64,000 bases of DNA, from contig NZ_BKAU01000005.1 of assembly GCF_007992715.1 (NCBI RefSeq), positions 558,001-622,000 of the forward strand, read 5' to 3'. Shown one piece after another: positions 60,463 through 64,000 of the stretch. The stretch's first letter is position 1; each line of letters opens with the position of its first letter. Source of the stretch: Chitinophaga cymbidii. GTDB taxonomy: Bacteria > Bacteroidota > Bacteroidia > Chitinophagales > Chitinophagaceae. The notes under the pieces are model-generated. The model ran no database searches and had not been told where the DNA came from. It saw only the letters and a list, made by a program, of their open reading frames with translations. Made by a program: the position numbers and the translations under genes.

Positions 60463-60870
60463 ATGAAAAAGAAGAAATTAATCGTGGTCGTTGAAGCATC
60501 ATCAACCGGCTTCGGTACTTACTCAAGCGATCTTCCCGGAATAACAGGCTACGCGAAAACCATACCGGAAGCCAAAAATGATTTTATCGATGCGTTACAA
60601 GCCGTACTGGATCTGAACGCGGAAGAAGGCACGCCCGATCCTGATTTACACGACGGCAATTTTGAGTATATCTATAAATACGATCTTCCAAGCATTTTCG
60701 CCCATTTCGGCATGTTGGACGTTACCAACTTCGCCAAGCGGATCGGGCTGAATGCGTCGCTGTTAAGGCAATACAAAGCCGGGCTTGCCATGGCATCCGA
60801 GCGGCAGAAAAAAAGGATCGAAAAGGGGTTGCATGATCTGGGCAGGGAACTGTTAAGTGTGAAGCTGTGA
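60463..60870 (+). CDS. hicB: HicB-family antitoxin with C-terminal HTH
   Basis: A 135-residue antitoxin. The N-terminal part-RNase-H fold (VVVEASSTGFGTYSSDLPGITGYAKTIPEA) binds and blocks HicA. The C-terminal half is an XRE-type helix-turn-helix (TNFAKRIGLNASLLRQYKAGLAMASERQKKRIEKGL) that should repress the hicAB promoter. The length is normal for HTH-type HicB. The stop codon is only four bases from the 3' CCA end of a convergent tRNA gene. Confidence 0.92.
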   Translation: MKKKKLIVVVEASSTGFGTYSSDLPGITGYAKTIPEAKNDFIDALQAVLDLNAEEGTPDPDLHDGNFEYIYKYDLPSIFAHFGMLDVTNFAKRIGLNASLLRQYKAGLAMASERQKKRIEKGLHDLGRELLSVKL

Positions 60871-60874
60871 AAAA

Positions 60875-60950
60875 TGGAGCGGGAAACCGGGCTCGAACCG
60901 GCCACCCTCAGCTTGGGAAGCTGATGCTCTACCAAATGAGCTATTCCCGC
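60875..60950 (-). tRNA. tRNA-Gly (anticodon CCC)
   Basis: Read on the minus strand, the 7-bp acceptor stem GCGGGAA/TTCCCGC, a D arm with TAGCTC ... GAGC, the anticodon stem TCAGC/GCTGA around loop TTCCCAA, and a T arm with GTTCGAGCC make a full cloverleaf. The anticodon is CCC, reading GGG. The discriminator base is T, and CCA is encoded, followed by TTTT. Confidence 0.95.
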
Positions 60951-60973
60951 TTTTGAAATTCAGCCGTTCCGTC

Positions 60974-61003
60974 AAAGAAAAACGGCAGCGCTTAACACTG
61001 CCG
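60974..61003 (-). terminator. Terminator of the iron-sulfur protein operon
   Basis: A 6-bp G/C-rich stem CGGCAG/CTGCCG (extendable by one pair) with a 9-nt loop is followed on the minus strand by TTTTTCTTTG. It lies 30 bp after the 169-residue protein's stop. Confidence 0.75.
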
Positions 61004-61033
61004 GTCACAAATATAGTTGTTCGGTTACAATTT

Positions 61034-61543
61034 TTAAGCGGTCTGCCCTAATTTATTCGCCAGCCAGCTTTCCTTCAGCGGAATAAGCCAGTGGGCTTCC
61101 AGCTCCTGCTTCGTTTGCACCGTATTATTAAGATAGATCGTATCGCGGGAGATGTACCCTTTTTCGAGGGCGTAGCTTACCTGCGCCATAGGCAATAACT
61201 GCAGCTTTTCCTTTACGAGGAACCCCAGCAGCAGGCGGTCAAAAAGATTCACTTCATACTGGCGTTCCAGGCTTTTGATCACCCTCACGGAACTGTCCGT
61301 GCTGCAGCCGCTGACGCCTGCTTCCGTTTCATCGGCCATGAGTATGATCACCTGGTTGAACAGCAGCCGGCCCCATCCTTTTACGGGTACGCCGTGTGAA
61401 TTCCATTGTACGGTGAACTGGTGAAGCTGCTCTTCGATCTCTTCCGCTTCCCTTTCACCGAAGGGGCGGTTGCTTTGGTATATCCAGACCCTTGAAGTGG
61501 GGGAGAAGTCCTGCGGTAATATATGTTTGATATCTGTGTTCAT
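61034..61543 (-). CDS. Conserved 169-residue protein, function unknown
   Basis: I do not recognise a domain. The protein has no signal peptide and no membrane segment. Its beginning (LPQDFSPTSRVWIYQSNRPFGEREAEEIEEQLHQF) and middle (WGRLLFNQVIILMADE) look like a family common in Bacteroidota, often labelled 'ABC transporter ATPase', although no Walker motifs are present. A single Cys lies in GVSGCSTDSSVR. It is 14 bp after the CCG iron-sulfur gene, so it is probably part of that operon. Confidence 0.7.
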   Translation of the reverse strand: MNTDIKHILPQDFSPTSRVWIYQSNRPFGEREAEEIEEQLHQFTVQWNSHGVPVKGWGRLLFNQVIILMADETEAGVSGCSTDSSVRVIKSLERQYEVNLFDRLLLGFLVKEKLQLLPMAQVSYALEKGYISRDTIYLNNTVQTKQELEAHWLIPLKESWLANKLGQTA

Positions 61544-61547
61544 ACTG

Positions 61548-61555
61548 CAAAGTTA
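61548..61555 (-). promoter_or_regulatory. Candidate -7 box inside the iron-sulfur operon
   Basis: TAACTTTG on the minus strand, followed by CAGT and the ATG of the 169-residue protein. It would give a leaderless or nearly leaderless transcript. Confidence 0.33.
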
Positions 61556-61557
61556 AG

Positions 61558-62337
61558 CTATTGCATGTTTTGTTCGATCATTTCGGCGATGTCCAGCACC
61601 TTCACCTCTTCTTCCTTACCGGCTTCCTTTACGCCGTCTGTGAGCATGGTCATGCAAAAAGGGCAGTTGGCGGCGATCACGGAGGCGCCGGTGGCTACGG
61701 CTTCGTGCCCCCGGGCGAAGTTCACGCGGGTGCTGCCTTTTTCTTCTTCCTTGAACATCTGTGCGCCGCCGGCTCCGCAGCAGAGCCCTTTGCTGCGGCA
61801 TCGTTTCATTTCCACCAGCTCGGCGTCGAGGGCTTCCAGCACCTGACGGGGGGCTTCGTAAATGCCGTTCGCGCGGCCGAGGTAGCAGGAATCGTGGTAA
61901 GTGATCTTTTTACCTTTGAAGGCGCCGCCTTCTTTCATTTTGATACGGCCGTTGTCGATCAGCTGTTGGAGGTAAGTGGCATGGTGCAGCACTTCATATT
62001 CCCCGCCCAGCTGCGGGTATTCGTTTTTGATGGTGTTGAAGCAATGCGGGCAGGCAGTGACGATCTTTTTCACGCCATAGTTGTTCAGCACCTGGATGTT
62101 ATTATAGGCCATCATCTGGAAGAGGAATTCGTTGCCGGCCCTGCGGGCGGGATCACCGGTGCAGGTTTCTTCCTTGCCGAGAATGGCGAATGGTATGCCG
62201 GCTTTATCCAGTATGGCTGCAAATGCCCTGGTGATCTTTTGCGCGCGCTGGTCAAAGCTGCCGGCGCATCCTATCCAGAAGAGCACTTCCGGTGTTTCGC
62301 CGTTCGCAAAATATTCAGCCATCGTTTTGATCTGCAT
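61558..62337 (-). CDS. CCG-domain iron-sulfur protein, HdrB/HdrD-C-like
   Basis: A 260-residue cytoplasmic protein. I use the ATG at 62337 (MQIKTMAEYF), 10 bp after the upstream stop, since the frame to 62409 would overlap that gene. It has two CCG (cysteine-rich) domains: TACPHCFNTIKNEY ... HDSCYLGRANG and KGLCCGAGGAQMFKEE ... AANCPFCMTML. These can hold a non-cubane 4Fe-4S cluster, as in heterodisulfide reductase, or occur in lactate/glycolate oxidase subunits (LldE, GlcF). Together with the upstream membrane protein it would make a two-part electron-transfer unit. Confidence 0.88.
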   Translation of the reverse strand: MQIKTMAEYFANGETPEVLFWIGCAGSFDQRAQKITRAFAAILDKAGIPFAILGKEETCTGDPARRAGNEFLFQMMAYNNIQVLNNYGVKKIVTACPHCFNTIKNEYPQLGGEYEVLHHATYLQQLIDNGRIKMKEGGAFKGKKITYHDSCYLGRANGIYEAPRQVLEALDAELVEMKRCRSKGLCCGAGGAQMFKEEEKGSTRVNFARGHEAVATGASVIAANCPFCMTMLTDGVKEAGKEEEVKVLDIAEMIEQNMQ

Positions 62338-62347
62338 ATATTCGGTT

Positions 62348-63640
62348 TTATTGTGCCCAGGCGTCGCGGTCATCCGGACTGAATTTCCAGGGCGCCATGT
62401 TATTTTCAATGTTGGAGAACATCATGTTCCATTCCTGCGGTGCGCTGGATTCCTCCATCACCAGGTGCCTCCGCATCTGCAAAATGATATGCAGCGGGTT
62501 GATGCTCACCGGGCATTCCTCCACGCAGGCGTTGCAGGTGGTGCAGGCGCGCAGTTCTTCTTCGGTAATATAATCCCGCAGCAGGCTTTTGGTATCCGGC
62601 GTTTTGCTGCGCCCCACTTCTTCCGCGCGGTCCCGCGTTTTCATCATGATAAGGCGGGGAGAAAGGGCTTTGCCTGTCTGTGTGGCGGGACAAGCGGCGG
62701 AGCATCTGCCGCATTCCGTGCAGGCGTAAGCGTCCAGCAGGTTTTTCCAGGTAAGGTCCTGGATATCTTTCGCGCCGAATTTCGGTACGGTATCGGAAGC
62801 CGGTGCGTTGGCGGCCAGCTCCGGCTGCATGGCGTACAACACTTCCTGCTGTATGGCCGGCATGTTTTCCATTTTGCCTTTCGGCCGCAGGTCCGTATAG
62901 TAAGCGTTGGGAAATGCGAGGATGATATGCAGGTGTTTGGAAAATGGCAGGTAGTTCAGGAAGGCGAGCACGCCGAGGATGTGCAGCCACCAGGCCCCGC
63001 GCTCCACCGCTATCAGCGCGGAATCGGAAAGCCCGGAGAACAAGGGAACGAAATGACCGGTAACCCAGAAATCGCCGGTGGGCAGGTAATGTGCCGCACC
63101 GCGCGCCTGCAATGCCTGGTCCGCCGTGTTCATGGTGAGGAACAGCAGCATCAGCACGATCTCCGTCAGCAGGATGTAGTTGGCGTCTGACCGCGGCCAT
63201 CCATCGAGGTCCTTGCTGATGAAGCGTTTCAGCTTGATGATATTGCGGCGTACGAGGAAGATGGCGCAGGAAACGGCCACCAGCACCGCCAGTATCTCGA
63301 AGCAACCGATCAGCACCAGGTACAGGGAGCCTAAAACGGGCGCGAATATACGATGTGTACCCGCCAGCCCGTCTATGATGATCTCCAGTATTTCAATATT
63401 AATGATAATGAAGCCCGCATATACGAAGAAATGCAATACCGCCACCAGCGGGTTGCGGAACATCTTCTTTTGCCCGAACGCCAGCAGTAGCAGGTTTTTC
63501 CAGCGCCTGGCGGGCTGATCGGTGAGGTCAGTGTCCCTTCCGAGCAGGATGTTCCGCCGGATCGCCAGCACCCTGTGCGTGAACAGCCAGACTGCCGCAA
63601 CCAGCACGATTAAAAAGAGAAGTTGATAAACAATTTGCAT
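62348..63640 (-). CDS. Membrane-bound 4Fe-4S dicluster electron carrier, HdrE/HdrC-like
   Basis: A 430-residue protein with about five or six membrane helices in residues 1-240 (VYQLLFLIVLVAAVWLF, LHFFVYAGFIIINIEILEII, LYLVLIGCFEILAVLVAV, LLTEIVLMLLFLTM), arranged like a quinone- or heme-b-type NarI/HdrE anchor. A C-terminal soluble part has two 4Fe-4S motifs, ACTECGRCSAACP and ACTTCNACVEECP, like HdrC. Electrons could pass between quinone and the CCG partner encoded downstream. No dehydrogenase or flavoprotein gene is adjacent. It diverges from the phosphoribosyltransferase gene. Confidence 0.88.
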   Translation of the reverse strand: MQIVYQLLFLIVLVAAVWLFTHRVLAIRRNILLGRDTDLTDQPARRWKNLLLLAFGQKKMFRNPLVAVLHFFVYAGFIIINIEILEIIIDGLAGTHRIFAPVLGSLYLVLIGCFEILAVLVAVSCAIFLVRRNIIKLKRFISKDLDGWPRSDANYILLTEIVLMLLFLTMNTADQALQARGAAHYLPTGDFWVTGHFVPLFSGLSDSALIAVERGAWWLHILGVLAFLNYLPFSKHLHIILAFPNAYYTDLRPKGKMENMPAIQQEVLYAMQPELAANAPASDTVPKFGAKDIQDLTWKNLLDAYACTECGRCSAACPATQTGKALSPRLIMMKTRDRAEEVGRSKTPDTKSLLRDYITEEELRACTTCNACVEECPVSINPLHIILQMRRHLVMEESSAPQEWNMMFSNIENNMAPWKFSPDDRDAWAQ

Positions 63641-63701
63641 ATCCTTGATTTGACCTGTTGTTGTTGCAATTTATGTATTTTTACGGCTGCAAAACCGCTA
63701 T

Positions 63702-64000
63702 ATGGAAAATAAGAACGTGATCCTTACGCAGGAAGCGATTGAAAAGAAGATCGAACGGATTGCTTATGAAATATATGAGCACAACTATAATGAGTCTTCC
63801 ATTATCCTGGCCGGCATCTGGGACCGTGGCTCCATCCTCACGGCGAAGATCGCGGCGCATCTCCGGCGTATCGCGTCTTTCCATATTGATGTGATGGAAA
63901 TAAAGCTGGACAAACAGCATCCCCTCGATGTAACATTGTCCCACGAACTTGACTTCAACGGCAAGGTGATCATCCTGATCGATGATGTGGCCAATTCAGG
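63702..64000 (+). CDS. Phosphoribosyltransferase family protein (PyrR-like), 5' part
   Basis: The first 99 codons of a gene cut by the window end. The translation begins MENKNVILTQEAIEKKIERI, and IILAGIWDRGSILTAKIAAHL is the strand and loop of a type I phosphoribosyltransferase. KVIILIDDVANSG at the very end is the PRPP-binding motif with its two Asp. PyrR proteins regulate pyrimidine genes or act as uracil phosphoribosyltransferase; either could apply here. It diverges from the iron-sulfur operon with 61 bp between them. Confidence 0.88.
   Translation, partial: MENKNVILTQEAIEKKIERIAYEIYEHNYNESSIILAGIWDRGSILTAKIAAHLRRIASFHIDVMEIKLDKQHPLDVTLSHELDFNGKVIILIDDVANS

Overview
The window looks like chromosomal DNA from a member of the Bacteroidota, most likely a Chitinophagaceae (Chitinophaga-like) bacterium; the family-level placement is inference. 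The reasons are a SusC/SusD pair, a second TonB-dependent receptor with an N-terminal carboxypeptidase-regulatory-like domain, a hybrid propeller/LytS-type sensor with a LytTR regulator, a Bacteroidota-style miaB - sigma54 activator - lptE - secG cluster, and promoter boxes of the TAnnTTTG type, with no consistent Shine-Dalgarno sequences. No insertion sequence, prophage, CRISPR array or rRNA operon was seen. Both ends cut genes: miaA on the left and a PyrR-like phosphoribosyltransferase on the right.

Layout. 1-4.5 kb: miaA end, a YozG-like HTH/DUF2975 pair, a FadL-type outer membrane protein and a Gly/Tyr/Trp-rich lipoprotein. 4.8-10 kb: proS and a LytS/LytTR two-component pair. 10.3-16 kb: HtrA protease, a LuxC-type acyl-CoA reductase facing away from an 8Fe ferredoxin, D-Ala-D-Ala ligase, a kinase-less PASTA protein and a rhodanese. 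16-22.3 kb: a dense amidoligase cluster (RidA, apparent circularly permuted ATP-grasp, class I glutamine amidotransferase, GCS2/YbdK ligase, classical ATP-grasp, two alpha/beta-hydrolase esterases); this is the best candidate here for an uncharacterised biosynthetic system. 22.3-32.5 kb: an unknown small protein with an exported protein, arylamine N-acetyltransferase, SusD/SusC and a TonB receptor. 32.8-47 kb: ribBA, TamB, a TraB/GumN - AOS aminotransferase - lipoprotein - DinB - gamma-glutamyltransferase run, and an M14 peptidase. 47-52 kb: a SWIB protein and a three-gene exported set (Sel1 repeats, a protein sharing its N-terminal domain, and a coiled-coil protein with repeated DFW motifs). 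52-60 kb: thioredoxin-like protein, YihY, MltG, SecG, a protein with 28-residue tandem repeats, LptE, a sigma54 activator and MiaB. 60-64 kb: HicAB toxin-antitoxin, tRNA-Gly(CCC), a conserved unknown protein and a two-gene HdrDE-like iron-sulfur electron carrier.

How genes work together. The envelope is a recurring theme: LptE, SecG, MltG, TamB, HtrA, Ddl, PASTA and YihY all serve assembly or remodelling of the cell wall and outer membrane. The amidoligase genes have spacings of 7-25 nt, except for one 168-nt gap that may hold an internal promoter, so they probably form two adjacent transcription units that make one amide-linked small molecule. All functional statements rest on recognising motifs and gene order by eye; no database search was run.
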